64,000 nucleotides of DNA, taken from positions 1,874,001 to 1,938,000 of the forward strand of contig NZ_CP034183.1 in the NCBI RefSeq assembly GCF_003860465.1, given 5' to 3'. Of the stretch, positions 46,322-59,648 are shown piece by piece. The stretch's first letter is position 1. The number at the start of each line of letters is the position of its first letter. This DNA is from Deinococcus psychrotolerans (lineage in GTDB: Bacteria; Deinococcota; Deinococci; Deinococcales; Deinococcaceae). The notes beneath the pieces were generated by a model. It saw nothing but the letters and a program-made list of their open reading frames with translations, was not told where the DNA came from and ran no database searches. The position numbers and the translations under genes were made by a program.

Positions 46322-46515
46322 GTGTTCAGGCTAGATCCTAGGGGGGAGGGTGTCAAGGAAAATGTCTGAAACTGACGTTAATTGAACTATTCCTTCCCGC
46401 CTCCCCTCAGGGGGGATTTCAAGGCTGACCCAGTCATCTGCATGACCTGAGCAGCTCTACCAGAGCATCTTCACCAGAGCTATTTGTTCGCTTTTTCACC
46501 CGTGTCTGTTACCCT

Positions 46516-47883
46516 GTGTCGGTGCGTTCTCTGCTTACTGTGCCGCTCCTGATTGCGCCGCTGCTGGCCGCCTCACTCGCTGGCGCGGCGGAGGTGACGC
46601 TGCGCCCGGTGCTGAGTCCGGCGGTTTCAGCGCTTCTTCAGCGCCCGCCCAGCCCCGCCCACACTGGCCTGCTGGTGCGCGACCTCACGACTGGCAAGGT
46701 GGTGGAAGCCTCCCGCCCCGACGAGCTGTTTACTCCAGCGTCTACCCTAAAAATCGTCAGTATGGCCGCCCGCCTCAGCCAATCTGGGCCGCAGGCGTGG
46801 TACAGCGCCGATGTGACGGCCAGCGCCGCAGAAGTCAACGGCAAAGCCTCAGCGCTCAGCTCCGTTACCCTGCGCGGCGGCGGCGATCCCAGCTTCAGCA
46901 TCCAGGGCCGCTATTCTCTGGCCGCGCTCGCCAAGCAGCTCTCAGCCAAAGGCATCAAAAGTGTTGGCGAGGTGCGCCTAGCGCCCACAGTCGACAGCAG
47001 CACTTGGCCTGCTTTGCCGCTGGGTACTCCTGTGGTGGCAGTGCGTCTGAGTGAATATCCGGGCTGGAATGACACTGCCGAGCGCTACGCCGAGCGCGTC
47101 ATCAGCGCCTTTGAAGGCCAGTTGCGGGCGGCGGGCATTCAGGTGGGCGGCGGGCAGAGTAGCTCGCTGGGTCATGTGGTCGGGCAAGCGGCGGTGCAGC
47201 AGTTCGGCAGCGTGATTCCGGGCGCTTCGCCGCCGTTGCCCGCGCCCCCACCCGAACTCGGCCTCGCCACCGTTCGCAGCCAACCGCTGATCGAGCTGGC
47301 CAAGCAAACCCTCAAGCCCAGCGACAATGTCTGGGCCGAGCAGATCGCCGCCGAACTCGGCAGCAAGGTGGCCGGCAACGGAGCCGTGACCCACGCGGGC
47401 ATGGTCGCCGGACTCCGCGCCTTCCTGACCAAAGTCGGTGTCAACGCCGCGCCAATGAGCCTCAACGACGCCTCAGGGTTGTCGGGCGGTAACCGCCTAA
47501 CCCCGCGCAGCCTGGTGACGGTGTTGAGCCGGATGTACGACTTGCCGATCACTGCTTCAAAGACCCCGATCACGCCCTTAGATGCCTTTACCCAGCGCAA
47601 AAACCTGTTTATCGAAGCGCTGCCGCGTGGCGCAACCGGCGAGGCCAGCGCCGAGGCCCGCGCTCTCGGCGGCACGCTGGCTGGGCGCTTCGTCGGCAGC
47701 GGGCTGGACGTGCGGGCCAAAACCGGCACGCTGCCGGGCGTCTCCAGCCTGGCCGGGTATGTGCGCGGCAAATCGGGGCACGTGCTGGCCTTCGCCCTGA
47801 TGATGGATCAGGCCCCCGGCAACACCCTCGATTTGCGGGCTTATCAAGACCGAATGGTGAAAGTCATCGCACAAAATCACTGA
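46516..47883 (+). CDS. dacB: D-alanyl-D-alanine carboxypeptidase/endopeptidase (PBP4 type)
   Basis: A 455-residue penicillin-binding protein that trims peptidoglycan peptides. The signal peptide is LLTVPLLIAPLLAASLAGAA. The three active-site motifs are SxxK at S76 (PASTLK), SxN in KPSDNVWAEQ and KTG in RAKTGTLPG. The extra domain between the first two motifs (about 90-250, beginning VTLRGGGDPSFS) is that of PBP4-type class C enzymes. The GTG at 46516 or 46522 is the start. Divergent from the DUF305 gene and converging on sbcC. Confidence 0.9.
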   Translation: MSVRSLLTVPLLIAPLLAASLAGAAEVTLRPVLSPAVSALLQRPPSPAHTGLLVRDLTTGKVVEASRPDELFTPASTLKIVSMAARLSQSGPQAWYSADVTASAAEVNGKASALSSVTLRGGGDPSFSIQGRYSLAALAKQLSAKGIKSVGEVRLAPTVDSSTWPALPLGTPVVAVRLSEYPGWNDTAERYAERVISAFEGQLRAAGIQVGGGQSSSLGHVVGQAAVQQFGSVIPGASPPLPAPPPELGLATVRSQPLIELAKQTLKPSDNVWAEQIAAELGSKVAGNGAVTHAGMVAGLRAFLTKVGVNAAPMSLNDASGLSGGNRLTPRSLVTVLSRMYDLPITASKTPITPLDAFTQRKNLFIEALPRGATGEASAEARALGGTLAGRFVGSGLDVRAKTGTLPGVSSLAGYVRGKSGHVLAFALMMDQAPGNTLDLRAYQDRMVKVIAQNH

Positions 47884-47890
47884 TGGGACG

Positions 47891-50800
47891 CTAGCTGTCA
47901 ATCCGCTGCACACTGCTTCCGGCCACACTTTTGCTGATCAGCAGGCGACTGGGGAGCCGCTCCGACAAGCTCTCCACGTGGGTAATCACGCCGACCATCC
48001 GGCCCTGCGTCCGCAGATTTTCCAGCGCTCCGGCCACCGAGTCGAGCGCCTGCGGGTCGAGGGTGCCGAAGCCCTCATCTAGGAAGAGTGCGCCCAGAAT
48101 GCGGTTTCCGGCGAGGTAGTCGCTGAGGGCAATCGCCAGCGAGAGGCTTGCCAGAAAGGTTTCGCCGCCCGACAGGGTTTTGACGCCCCGCGTCTCTCCC
48201 GCGTTCCAGAGGTCTTGCACCATGTAGTCTCCGCCGTCCAGGGCCAGACGGTAGCGCCCATCGCTGATCTCAAACAGCAGTTCGCCCGCGCCTGCCAGCA
48301 AGCGGCTCTCGACTTCTTGCAGCAGGTACTGCTGAAACTCGTTGGCCCGCAGCGAGTTGCTCAGCGTCGTCCACAGATCGAGGGTGCTGGCCAGTTGACC
48401 GGCCTTGCCCGACAGTTCAGATTTGCGCTCCAATCTCTCGGCTCCGGCCCGCAGCGACTCGGCCAACTCACCGATGCGACCGCGTGCCGCGCCGAGCGCC
48501 GCTTCCGCCGCATACAAATCGCGCTGCGCCTGTGACAAACGGGCCGGATCAAATGTTACGCCGCCGAGTTTGGTTTCCAGGGCGCTCAGAGCTGCCAGCA
48601 CCTGCTCACGCTCGGCGAGGTGGCTGCGTAAAGCTGCTTCGAGGGCACGGATCTCGGCTTCGGGCAAAGCGGACGCCTGCACCTCTTCAGCGCTGAGGCC
48701 GAGACTGTCCAGCACCGCTTGCAAGGCAGCCTCGGCACGAATAGCGTCAGCCCCGCGCTGATCGGCATTGGTTCGTGCAGCTTCAGAAGTAGCGGCGGCG
48801 GCAGCTTGGCGGGCCTGCGCGTCGGCCAGCGTGCGCCGGGCGCTGTCGAGTGCGCCCGCCAGCGCTTTGAGCTGCTGCTGGGCAGCGCGGCGCTCCTCCG
48901 CCGGATCGGGCGCGGCCTGCACCTGCTCGGCAGACAAGCTCAGGCTCAGCAAGACTGTTTGCAGCGCGGCCCCAGCTTGCTCAGCTTCGGCGCGGCGCTC
49001 AGCGAGGGCGGCCTGAGCTCCTTGCAAGGTGGCGGCGGCGGCGGCGTGGCTGGCTCCAGCTTTGGCCTGGGCGGCTCTGGCACTGTCCAGCGCGGCTTTG
49101 AGACTGCTGACTTCGTTCAGCACTTTTTGCCGCTCGCCCGCCGGATCGCGGCCGGCCAGTTGCACCCGCGCGGCCAGCCCCGCCAGCAAGCGCTTGGCCT
49201 GTTCGGGTTCCTCGCCGCTGTACTTGGCTGCGCCGGTTCGCAGATCGCTTTCACGATCATGCAGGGCAGCTTCCCAGTCGCTGAGTTCACGGGCCTTTTC
49301 TTCAAGCTGCCCTAAGCGAACCGTGCTGGAGGCCCGCAAATTCTTGAACCGGTCACGCCGCTCGTCTAAGCGCTGCTGAACGGCTTCTTTGGTAGCCCTC
49401 AGCTCCTCCACGTCGGCGATGGGGCCGCTCGGCAAGGTGCGGACTTCCTGTTCACACAGCGGGCACGGCTGCCCCAAGTGCAGGTGGGCGCGGTGAGCGC
49501 TCAACCCAGCCTGCTTGACGGCGACCTCCAGAGCCGCTTCGGCCCGCTCGAAGTCGGCTTTGAGCAGCCGCCCGTCTTGCTCGATCTGCTCCATCTCACT
49601 TTTTTCCTGGCGCTGCAACTGCTCGTCGAGCGCGTAGCGGGCGCGTCCGGCACTGAGTCCGGCTTTTTCAGCTTCCAGCTTGACCTTCTCGGCTTTCAAG
49701 TGCTCCAGCTTCTGGGCGGCTTCGTGGGCGGCAAAGTGGGCGTCTTCGTCCCAGGGCAGCGGTTGAGCGTGGGTGGTTTGAAGGTTGCCCCCAGCACGTT
49801 TGAGTCGGGCCAGATCGCTCTGGGCATTCTTGAGCAGCTCGGCGCGGGCTTCCAAATCAGGAATGCGCTCGGCTTGCTGCTGGGCGCTGGCTTCGGCTTG
49901 GGTCAGGCTGGCTTGCTGGCGCTCGGCGGCGGCCAAGGCGGTCTGGGCAGCTTGCTGGGCGCTGCTCGCCCGTTCAGCGGCCTGCTCAGCCTGAGCGGCG
50001 CTCCGCAGCAGCGGTAAAGCCTCGGCCACCCGCTCGGCCCGCTCCAAACGCTGGTTGGCCTGCTGGCTGCCGCTCTCCTGTGCGCTCAGGGCCGCCTGCT
50101 CACCTCCCGCCGCTTGGTTCAGGGCCGTTTGCGCCGCACCGAGAGCCGTTTGGGTTTGGTGGGCAATTCGCTCGGCTCCGGCCGCCGCCGCCCGCGCTTG
50201 TTGGGCGGTGTCCAAGAGTGGGAGCGCCCCCGCTACTGTTCTGGCCCGCTCGGCCCGCGCCGCGCCTTCCCTTGCCGCCGTCGCCTGCACGTTGAGGTCG
50301 CTCAGCTTGCGGCCCTGCGCTTCCCACTCCTGATGCAAGCTCTCCTGCGCCCGCAAACGGGTCAACTCGGCTTGCAGGGCGTCGCGGTCATCGGTCAGCG
50401 TCTGCGCCTCAGTTTCTAGGCGGCTGCGCTCGGCTTTCAGATCGTCCAGCGCCGCCCTAGACACGCCCGCATACTCGCCCTCAAGGAGGTGATGCACGCC
50501 CGCCAACTCAAACTTGAGGGTCTTGCTGCGCTCGGCGGCGTGCGAGTGCATCTCGGCGACGTGGCCGATGTTGGTCAGTTCGCCCAGCAGCTTCTGGCGC
50601 TCGGCTTTGGAGCCACGCAGCAGGGCGTCAAACTTGCCCTGCGGCAGCATCACGGCGCGGGTAAAGCTTTTGAAATCCAGCCCCAAGACCTTGCTGATGC
50701 GGTTCTGGGTGGCGCGGGTGGTGTTCTCGGAGAGGTTGAGCCACCTGACTTTACCCGCCGCGTCTAGGCTGTGCTGCTCGATCCTGACCTGATTTTCGGC

Positions 50801-51085
50801 GGCTTTGCGCCCCTTGTTGCGAACCACCCGGTAGGTTTGCCCGCCGCTCTCGAAGGTCAGGCTGACGGTAAACGACTTCTCGCCAGTGGAAATCAGCGCG
50901 TCCAGCCCGGTCTGGCCGAGGCGGTCGGTTTCACCGTAGAGGGCGTAGGTAATGGCGTCGAGCAGACTGCTCTTGCCGCTGCCGGTGGCTCCCTGAATGG
51001 CGAAGAGTTGCAGGTCAGTGAAATCGACCTCCACCTGATCGCGGAACGGCATGAAGCCCTGAACGCTGAGCTGAAGAGGTTTCAT
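47891..51085 (-). CDS. sbcC: DNA repair exonuclease subunit SbcC (Rad50-like)
   Basis: A 1064-residue SMC-like ATPase. Walker A GATGSGKSS is at 32-40, the Q-loop region follows, the two coiled-coil arms (about 180-520 and 560-930) are rich in Ala, Gln, Glu and Arg, and the zinc-hook C541-x2-C544 (PCPLCEQE) joins them. The C-terminal head has the ABC signature LSGGETFLASLSLAIAL and Walker B GALFLDEGFGTLD. With SbcD it processes DNA ends and hairpins; it has been linked to radiation resistance in Deinococcus. The ATG overlaps the sbcD stop by ATGA. Confidence 0.95.
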   Translation of the reverse strand: MKPLQLSVQGFMPFRDQVEVDFTDLQLFAIQGATGSGKSSLLDAITYALYGETDRLGQTGLDALISTGEKSFTVSLTFESGGQTYRVVRNKGRKAAENQVRIEQHSLDAAGKVRWLNLSENTTRATQNRISKVLGLDFKSFTRAVMLPQGKFDALLRGSKAERQKLLGELTNIGHVAEMHSHAAERSKTLKFELAGVHHLLEGEYAGVSRAALDDLKAERSRLETEAQTLTDDRDALQAELTRLRAQESLHQEWEAQGRKLSDLNVQATAAREGAARAERARTVAGALPLLDTAQQARAAAAGAERIAHQTQTALGAAQTALNQAAGGEQAALSAQESGSQQANQRLERAERVAEALPLLRSAAQAEQAAERASSAQQAAQTALAAAERQQASLTQAEASAQQQAERIPDLEARAELLKNAQSDLARLKRAGGNLQTTHAQPLPWDEDAHFAAHEAAQKLEHLKAEKVKLEAEKAGLSAGRARYALDEQLQRQEKSEMEQIEQDGRLLKADFERAEAALEVAVKQAGLSAHRAHLHLGQPCPLCEQEVRTLPSGPIADVEELRATKEAVQQRLDERRDRFKNLRASSTVRLGQLEEKARELSDWEAALHDRESDLRTGAAKYSGEEPEQAKRLLAGLAARVQLAGRDPAGERQKVLNEVSSLKAALDSARAAQAKAGASHAAAAATLQGAQAALAERRAEAEQAGAALQTVLLSLSLSAEQVQAAPDPAEERRAAQQQLKALAGALDSARRTLADAQARQAAAAATSEAARTNADQRGADAIRAEAALQAVLDSLGLSAEEVQASALPEAEIRALEAALRSHLAEREQVLAALSALETKLGGVTFDPARLSQAQRDLYAAEAALGAARGRIGELAESLRAGAERLERKSELSGKAGQLASTLDLWTTLSNSLRANEFQQYLLQEVESRLLAGAGELLFEISDGRYRLALDGGDYMVQDLWNAGETRGVKTLSGGETFLASLSLAIALSDYLAGNRILGALFLDEGFGTLDPQALDSVAGALENLRTQGRMVGVITHVESLSERLPSRLLISKSVAGSSVQRIDS

Positions 51086-52266
51086 ATCCCGTCCCCAGCC
51101 GCTTCACGCACCGCTGTATCGGTTTCTTTGAAGACCCGCCGCAGGGCGTCCGGCAACTCGCCGCGCCGCTCTTGGTGATAGCGCTCGTAAAGCTGCTCAA
51201 TGCTCAAGCCCTCGCGGCTCGCCGCCTGCACCGTCGCCTCATCCTTGACGGCTTCCAGCTCCACCCCCAGCGCATTGGGGAATTGCCGCAGCACCCGGTC
51301 TTTGAGTCCGGGCAAAGCGGTTCCAGCGGGCGCACGCACCACCACTTTCAGCAGGCCGTCAAAGCCTTTCACAGCGCTGAGGCGGGCATCCAATGTTTCC
51401 AGATCGGCCCGAATGGTTCTCAGCTCCTTGCCGCTGACGAGCGGAATAGGGTGGACTTTGGCAGGCCGCCCCGCTTCGACTTCCACCAGATTGACCTGTT
51501 TTTTCTCGCCACCCTCCCCAAAATCGAGCTGGATAATGCTGCCCGAGTAGCAGGCCAGCGGGGACGCGCCGAGTTCCTGCGGCTTGTGGACGTGGCCCAG
51601 CGCCACATACTGCGCCGCCGCCGGAAGCTGGAGCGGCGAGACGGTATAAGCGTTGGTCAAATCGAACTGCATTCCCCTATCCGAGCCGCTGGCCACCGCG
51701 CCGTCGAGGGTGGCGTGCAGCATCAGCATGTTGACCGCTCCCGCTTCAAAGCCCGCCGCCAGCTGACCCAGAAAGAACTTCATGCCCTCACGGTACTTTT
51801 GCCGCCACAAGCCGACCTCGGCCCCCATCACGTCAGCGGCTTTGACCAATCGGCGCTCGGAGAGGTAGGGGAGTGCGCCCACCACCAATTTCTCGCCGCT
51901 TCTGGTTTCCACCGTGCGGATCATCTGGCGCGGATCGTGGCTGGGCTGGGCCACCACCTGCACGCCCACCCAGCCGAGCAGCCCGCTGAGGCCTGAGAGC
52001 CGCGAGGCGCTGTCGTGGTTTCCGGCGATCACGATGCTGGGAATACCTGCGTCGCGCAGCGCCAGAAAAAAAGCGAAGATGGCCGCTTCAGCGTCGGCGG
52101 GCGGGTTGACCGTATCGAAGAGGTCGCCCGCCACCAGCACGGCATCAACCTTCTCGCTGCGGGCCAACCCCACAATTTCATTCAGGGCGTCGCGGATTTC
52201 GGGGGTGCGGTCATAGCCGCGCAAAGTGCGCCCAGCGTGGAAGTCGGCGGTGTGAAGTACGCGCAT
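51082..52266 (-). CDS. sbcD: DNA repair exonuclease subunit SbcD (Mre11-like)
   Basis: A 394-residue nuclease. The metallophosphoesterase motifs are HTADFHAG (D8 and H10), AGDLFDTVNPP, AGNHDSASRL and the LGHVHKPQ histidines, which bind two Mn2+ ions. The protein forms the nuclease part of SbcCD, which degrades double-stranded ends and opens hairpins. The ATG at 52266 follows TAGCTT by 7 bases; a longer frame to 52308 lacks these signals. Co-transcribed with sbcC, with overlapping stop and start codons. Confidence 0.94.
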   Translation of the reverse strand: MRVLHTADFHAGRTLRGYDRTPEIRDALNEIVGLARSEKVDAVLVAGDLFDTVNPPADAEAAIFAFFLALRDAGIPSIVIAGNHDSASRLSGLSGLLGWVGVQVVAQPSHDPRQMIRTVETRSGEKLVVGALPYLSERRLVKAADVMGAEVGLWRQKYREGMKFFLGQLAAGFEAGAVNMLMLHATLDGAVASGSDRGMQFDLTNAYTVSPLQLPAAAQYVALGHVHKPQELGASPLACYSGSIIQLDFGEGGEKKQVNLVEVEAGRPAKVHPIPLVSGKELRTIRADLETLDARLSAVKGFDGLLKVVVRAPAGTALPGLKDRVLRQFPNALGVELEAVKDEATVQAASREGLSIEQLYERYHQERRGELPDALRRVFKETDTAVREAAGDGI

Positions 52267-52759
52267 ACCGAAAAAGCTAGCACGGCAGACCTTGACAAAA
52301 GGAAACAAGAGTGCGGGTGGCAGCGCTTACGCGGCGTGTAGGCATACAGAGACCGAGCAAAAGTTCAGGAGCCAATGGGAGAGAGGAACTGACCCAACTC
52401 TTTCCCCAACCCATTCCAAATTGAGCTTGGGTGAAGTGGCCTGAAGTCTTAAGCAAGAGATGAAGTGTTTTTGGGTCAAGATTGACCTCCGCTAAACATC
52501 AAATGAAGCCCTCTGAGGCAAATCGCTCTATTTGTGCCCCACTTCTGCGGCTAAACTCGGCAAGTCTAGAAAGGCTCAGCAATTTGGACAACACCGCTTT
52601 CTTGTCTTCATCAACAGCCAATTTTTGGTTGATGGAAACCCAATGTGGACTGAATTGCACTTCGGTCATCTTTACACAGGTTTTCACAAGTGAATTGAGA
52701 TTTATAAATCAATTTGGGGGCTTGCCAGCTTCGTTCGGCAAGTCATTGGGAGAAAAACT
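52267..52759. other. Long AT-rich intergenic region between sbcD and the glycosyltransferase
   Basis: The 493 bases contain no convincing gene. The half from 52440 on is much richer in A and T than the rest of the window, which fits a transferred or promoter-rich segment. A perfect palindrome GATTTATAAATC is at 52699-52710. Two frames there (52482-52802 plus, 52499-52687 minus) have no ribosome site and no motif. Confidence 0.5.
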
Positions 52760-53918
52760 GTGGAAGAAAACGCGGCAAAAATGGCACGGCAGGGCGACTT
52801 GATTTGTTTGGCCCACCTCAGATGGGATTTCGTCTTTCAGCGCCCGCAGCATTTGATGGGTCAGGCGGCGCGTGACCGGCGGGTGTATTACGTGGAGCCG
52901 CCCCTTTTCGGGGAGTGGGACAGCTCACTGGAGATCCGCTCTACCGAATACGGGGTCACGGTCGTTGTGCCGCGCTTGCTGGAAGGCTTAGACGCTGCTG
53001 CCTCACAGGCCCGCACGGCGGCCATGCTCAATGAACTGGCCCTCAGCGAAGCGTGGCACGAGTACACCTTATGGGTTTACACCCCGATGGAAATGCCGCT
53101 GGTCACCGCGCTTGATCCCAGCTTGGTGATTTACGACTGCATGGACGAGCTGGCCAATTTCCGCTTCGCGCCGCCGGAGTTGCGCCCCCGCGAGCAGCAG
53201 CTTTTGGCGCGGGCCGATCTGGTCTTTACCGGCGGCCACCGCCTCTGGGAAGCCAAACGCGAGCAGCACCCACACGCCTACCCGTTTCCCTCCAGCGTGG
53301 ACAAGGCCCACTTTGCCCGCGCCCGCCGCGAGCTGCCCGATCCCGCCGATCAAGCCGACTTGAACCGCCCCCGCTTGGGCTTTTACGGCGTGATCGACGA
53401 GCGCTTCGACACCGCCCTGCTCGCCGAGTTGGCCGAGCGCCGCCCCGAGTGGCAATTCGTGTTGCTGGGGCCAGTTGTCAAAATTCAGGAAGGCGATTTG
53501 CCCCGCGCCGCCAACCTGCACTACTTGGGCATGAAAAGCTACGCCGAGTTGCCTCAGTATCTGGCGCACTGGGACGTGGCGCTGCTGCTGTTTGCCCGCA
53601 ACGCGTCCACCGAGTTCATCTCGCCGACCAAGACGCCGGAATACCTGGCGGCGGGCGTGCCGGTGGTGTCGACTGAAATCCGCGACGTGGTGCGGCCCTA
53701 CGGTGAGCAAGATCTAGTGCGAATTGCCAACCGCGCCGACGACTTCGAGGCGGCCTGTGAAGCCGCTCTTGCCGAACGCCACCAGCCGGAAGGCCATGAC
53801 CGGCAAGCCCGTGCCGACGCTTATTTGGCCGGGCTGTCGTGGTCGCAGACTTGGGCCGAGATGGAGACACGGATGAATGAAGCGAGAGGCCGTAAGGCTA
53901 CAAAAACTGAGGCCGCAG

Positions 53919-53926
<8 letters not shown>
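52760..53926 (+). CDS. Glycosyltransferase of the GT4/TuaH-like type
   Basis: A 388-residue GT-B-fold glycosyltransferase. The N-terminal domain opens GDLICLAHLRWDFVFQRPQHLM, and YDCMDELANFRFAP, GGHRLWEAKREQHPHAYPFPSSVD and the C-terminal FISPTKTPEYLAAGVPVVSTEIRDV (the sugar-nucleotide site) are the family landmarks. The start is a GTG at 52760, 7 bases after GGGAG. It overlaps glf by 8 bases. Transfer of galactofuranose made by Glf to an envelope glycan is a reasonable inference. Confidence 0.82.
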
Positions 53927-55058
<1,132 letters not shown>

Positions 55059-55063
55059 CAGCA

Positions 55064-55113
55064 ACGTAAAAAACCGGCCACTCCCAGATCAGGGAATGGC
55101 CGGTTTTTTACGT
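55064..55113. terminator. Bidirectional terminator between glf and the 5'-nucleotidase gene
   Basis: A perfect 17-bp stem, ACGTAAAAAACCGGCCA (55064-55080) with TGGCCGGTTTTTTACGT (55097-55113), flanked by A and T runs so it works on both strands. Confidence 0.9.
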
Positions 55114-55123
55114 GTTCAGAGGT

Positions 55124-57046
<1,923 letters not shown>

Positions 57047-57053
57047 CCTCCCC

Positions 57054-57059
57054 GTTATA
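57054..57059 (-). promoter_or_regulatory. Candidate leaderless -10 box of the nucleotidase gene
   Basis: TATAAC on the minus strand, 7 bases before the ATG at 57046. Confidence 0.4.
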
Positions 57060-57104
57060 CTCCCGTAATGGTCAGCTTGGCGTAAGATACTTGGCCTGCT
57101 AAGC

Positions 57105-57135
57105 AAAAAAACGCGCCCCCAGCTTTCACCGGGGG
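57105..57135 (-). terminator. Terminator after the fadN operon
   Basis: CCCCC (57116-57120) and GGGGG (57131-57135) form the stem core. On the minus strand it is followed by GCGCG and seven Ts (57105-57111). Confidence 0.78.
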
Positions 57136-57166
57136 ACACACGCTTACTGAAGTTTGAAACTGGCGC

Positions 57167-58387
57167 TCAGTCCGCCGCCTGCCCTTCCGCCGGATACACT
57201 TCGATGATCCCCGCCGCGCCCATGCCGCCGCCGATGCACATGGTGATCAGCGCTTTGCCGCCGCCGCGCCGCCGCAGTTCGTGAATGGCGGTGGTGGTCA
57301 GCTTGGCCCCCGAGCAGCCGAGCGGGTGGCCCAGCGCAATCGCCCCGCCGTTGACGTTGGTGATCTCCTCGTTGATGCCCAGCGTGCGAATGACAGCCAG
57401 ACTCTGGGCCGCGAACGCTTCGTTGAGTTCGATCAGGTCCATGTCCGCCAGGGTCAGCCCGTTTTGCTTCAAGACCTTCGGCACGGCCTCGACTGGCCCG
57501 ATGCCCATCACTTCCGGCCCAACGCCCGCCACCGTGAAGCCGATGAACTTGGCCAGCGGCTTCAGGCCCAGCTCGTCGGCCTTCTCTCGGCTCATCAGCA
57601 GCAGCGCCGAGGCTCCGTCCGAGAAGGGCGAAGCGTTGCCCGCCGTCACCGAGCCGCCCATCTTGAAGGCGGGGCGCAGCTTGGCGAGGCCCTCCAAGGT
57701 GGTGTCGCGGCGAATCAGTTCGTCGTCGGCGTACATCACGGTTTCGGAAGTGATCTTTGTTCCCTTGACCTTGTCTACGCGCACCGGCACCGGCACGATC
57801 TCGTCTTTGAATTTGCCCGCGTCCTGCGCGGCGGCGGCCCGCTGGTGGCTGCGCACCGCGAAGGCGTCCTGATCTTCCTTGCTGACGTTGTACTGGGCGG
57901 CCACGTTCTCAGCGGTCAGGCCCATGTTGATGTAGGCTTCCGGGCGCTTGTCGACGAGGCTCAGGTTGGGGCTGGGGTTGTGGCCGCTCATCGGCACCAT
58001 GCTCATGCTCTCCACGCCGCCCGCCAAGATCACGTCGAAGTGTCCGGCCTGAATAGCCGCCGCCGCCATCGCCACCGTTTGCAGGCCCGATGAGCAAAAG
58101 CGGTTGACGGTCACGCCGCCCACCGAATCGGGAAATCCAGCTTGCAGCGCGGCGAGGCGGGCAATGTTGAGCCCTTGTTCGGCCTCGGGAATGGCGCAAC
58201 CGAAGATCACGTCCTCCACGATGGCGGGATCAACGCCGACGCGGGCCAGCGCTTCTTTCATGACCAGCGCGGCCAGATCGTCGGGGCGGGTGTTAGCGAG
58301 GGTGCCTTTAACGCCGCGCCCAACGGCGGTGCGGACGGCGGAAACGATCACGGCTTCACGCGCAGGATTGGCAGTGGGGTTAGACAT
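57167..58387 (-). CDS. fadA: Acetyl-CoA C-acyltransferase (thiolase)
   Basis: A 406-residue thiolase that cleaves 3-ketoacyl-CoA in the last step of beta-oxidation. The nucleophile C98 is in [15 protein letters not shown], the second half has [20 protein letters not shown] (His) and [13 protein letters not shown] (second Cys). Genes upstream on the same strand provide the hydratase and dehydrogenase. It overlaps the alpha/beta hydrolase gene by 8 bases and a terminator follows. Confidence 0.94.
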   Translation of the reverse strand: MSNPTANPAREAVIVSAVRTAVGRGVKGTLANTRPDDLAALVMKEALARVGVDPAIVEDVIFGCAIPEAEQGLNIARLAALQAGFPDSVGGVTVNRFCSSGLQTVAMAAAAIQAGHFDVILAGGVESMSMVPMSGHNPSPNLSLVDKRPEAYINMGLTAENVAAQYNVSKEDQDAFAVRSHQRAAAAQDAGKFKDEIVPVPVRVDKVKGTKITSETVMYADDELIRRDTTLEGLAKLRPAFKMGGSVTAGNASPFSDGASALLLMSREKADELGLKPLAKFIGFTVAGVGPEVMGIGPVEAVPKVLKQNGLTLADMDLIELNEAFAAQSLAVIRTLGINEEITNVNGGAIALGHPLGCSGAKLTTTAIHELRRRGGGKALITMCIGGGMGAAGIIEVYPAEGQAAD

Positions 58388-59603
58388 TGGGATTCTCCTT
58401 TTGAGAAGGGGTATTTATTTCAGAGTGTTGAGCTTCAAGCGGCCCCAGCATCCGGCTGAGATACTGGCGCAGGCGGCGCTCGTAATTCTCTATATCCATA
58501 TTCCAGTTTCGGAGGTGTTCTGCGCCTTCCACCCGCACGTACTCGATCAAATCGGGCCGGGCCTCGAACAGGCGGTCGAGCTGCGAAACGGGCACGGTGT
58601 CGTCGGCGCTGCCATGAAAGATCAGCATGTGGCGGTCATAGACGTGGGCGTGGCTGAGGTGATCGACCGCGTCGAAATCCTGGCCGCTCTTGAGGGTGGT
58701 CAGCTTCTCCACGATGGGCGCAAGGAACACCGGAAGCCGCAGCCGGACGGCAAAATGCTTGATCAGTTCGCGCCACTCTAGGGCGGGCGAATCGAGCACC
58801 ACCGCGTTGACATACTGGGCCAGTTTGCTGCGCCGCATGAACGCCAGCGTGATGCTGCCGCCCATGCTCAGGCCCATCAATACAATCCGCTTGGCTCCGT
58901 GGTCGCGGGCATATTGCACCGCCACTTCCAGGTCTTCCCACTCCTCGGCGCTGAGCCGGTAGACGCCCTGCGGCGTGCGGCCCGCACCGTGCGCGTTGCG
59001 GTAAGTGACCACCAAGCTGCTCAGGCCAAAGTCGTGATAGGTCGGCAAAAAGCGCAGGGCGTCTTGGCGCAGGCCCTGATAGCCGTGCATGATGATGACC
59101 CAGTCTTGCTGGGGGTTGGCCCCGATTGCGCCTTCCTTGCCCGGCACGAACCAGGCCGGAAGCGGGCCGTGCTCGCCGCTGAGCACCAGATTGTCGAAGA
59201 TCAGCCCGCGCCCCGCTGGGTTGCCGAGGCCCACCGAACTGGGCCGCACCGCCAAACCCGGCCTGAGGTACTGTCCTCCGCGCAGCAGGGGCCGCTTGAC
59301 CCACTTGGAGCCGCCCTCCACCACTGGCCCCAGCAGCGAGCCGCCGTCCTCAGCGTCCCAGTCGAGTGTGACGGCCCCGGCGCGGGCAGTGGCGTAATTG
59401 CGGGTGAGCTGAATCATCGTCTCGTGGTTCTCGCGCGATACGGCCAGCACGCGGGTCTTGTAAACGGGCCGCTTGACAGGCCGCGCCCGCACCAGACCGT
59501 CGGCAAAGTACCAGCCGGTGCCGAGTGTGGCCGCCGCGCCGAGGCCCACGCCCAGCAGCACGCGGGCGAAGACGGGGAAGGAAGATTTGGGGGTGGGGGT
59601 CAT
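58380..59603 (-). CDS. Membrane-anchored alpha/beta hydrolase
   Basis: A 407-residue protein with one N-terminal hydrophobic segment ([21 protein letters not shown]) and an alpha/beta hydrolase domain (about 150-390): [14 protein letters not shown], the nucleophile elbow [22 protein letters not shown] (acid) and GAEHLRNWN (His). It is similar to the BD-FAE-like lipase or peptidase group. It sits between fadN and fadA, overlapping fadA by 8 bases, so a part in supplying or trimming acyl chains (lipase or thioesterase) is plausible. Confidence 0.83.
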   Translation of the reverse strand: MTPTPKSSFPVFARVLLGVGLGAAATLGTGWYFADGLVRARPVKRPVYKTRVLAVSRENHETMIQLTRNYATARAGAVTLDWDAEDGGSLLGPVVEGGSKWVKRPLLRGGQYLRPGLAVRPSSVGLGNPAGRGLIFDNLVLSGEHGPLPAWFVPGKEGAIGANPQQDWVIIMHGYQGLRQDALRFLPTYHDFGLSSLVVTYRNAHGAGRTPQGVYRLSAEEWEDLEVAVQYARDHGAKRIVLMGLSMGGSITLAFMRRSKLAQYVNAVVLDSPALEWRELIKHFAVRLRLPVFLAPIVEKLTTLKSGQDFDAVDHLSHAHVYDRHMLIFHGSADDTVPVSQLDRLFEARPDLIEYVRVEGAEHLRNWNMDIENYERRLRQYLSRMLGPLEAQHSEINTPSQKENPNV

Positions 59604-59648
59604 GGGGAAGTATCTCCAAAGTGGACAGAGGTGTGAACCGACGCCGTT

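Noticed and set aside
52482..52802. Small frames in the AT-rich region before the glycosyltransferase (106 codons plus; 62 codons minus at 52499-52687)
   Set aside because: They lack ribosome sites and motifs, and the plus frame overlaps the true start of the glycosyltransferase gene.
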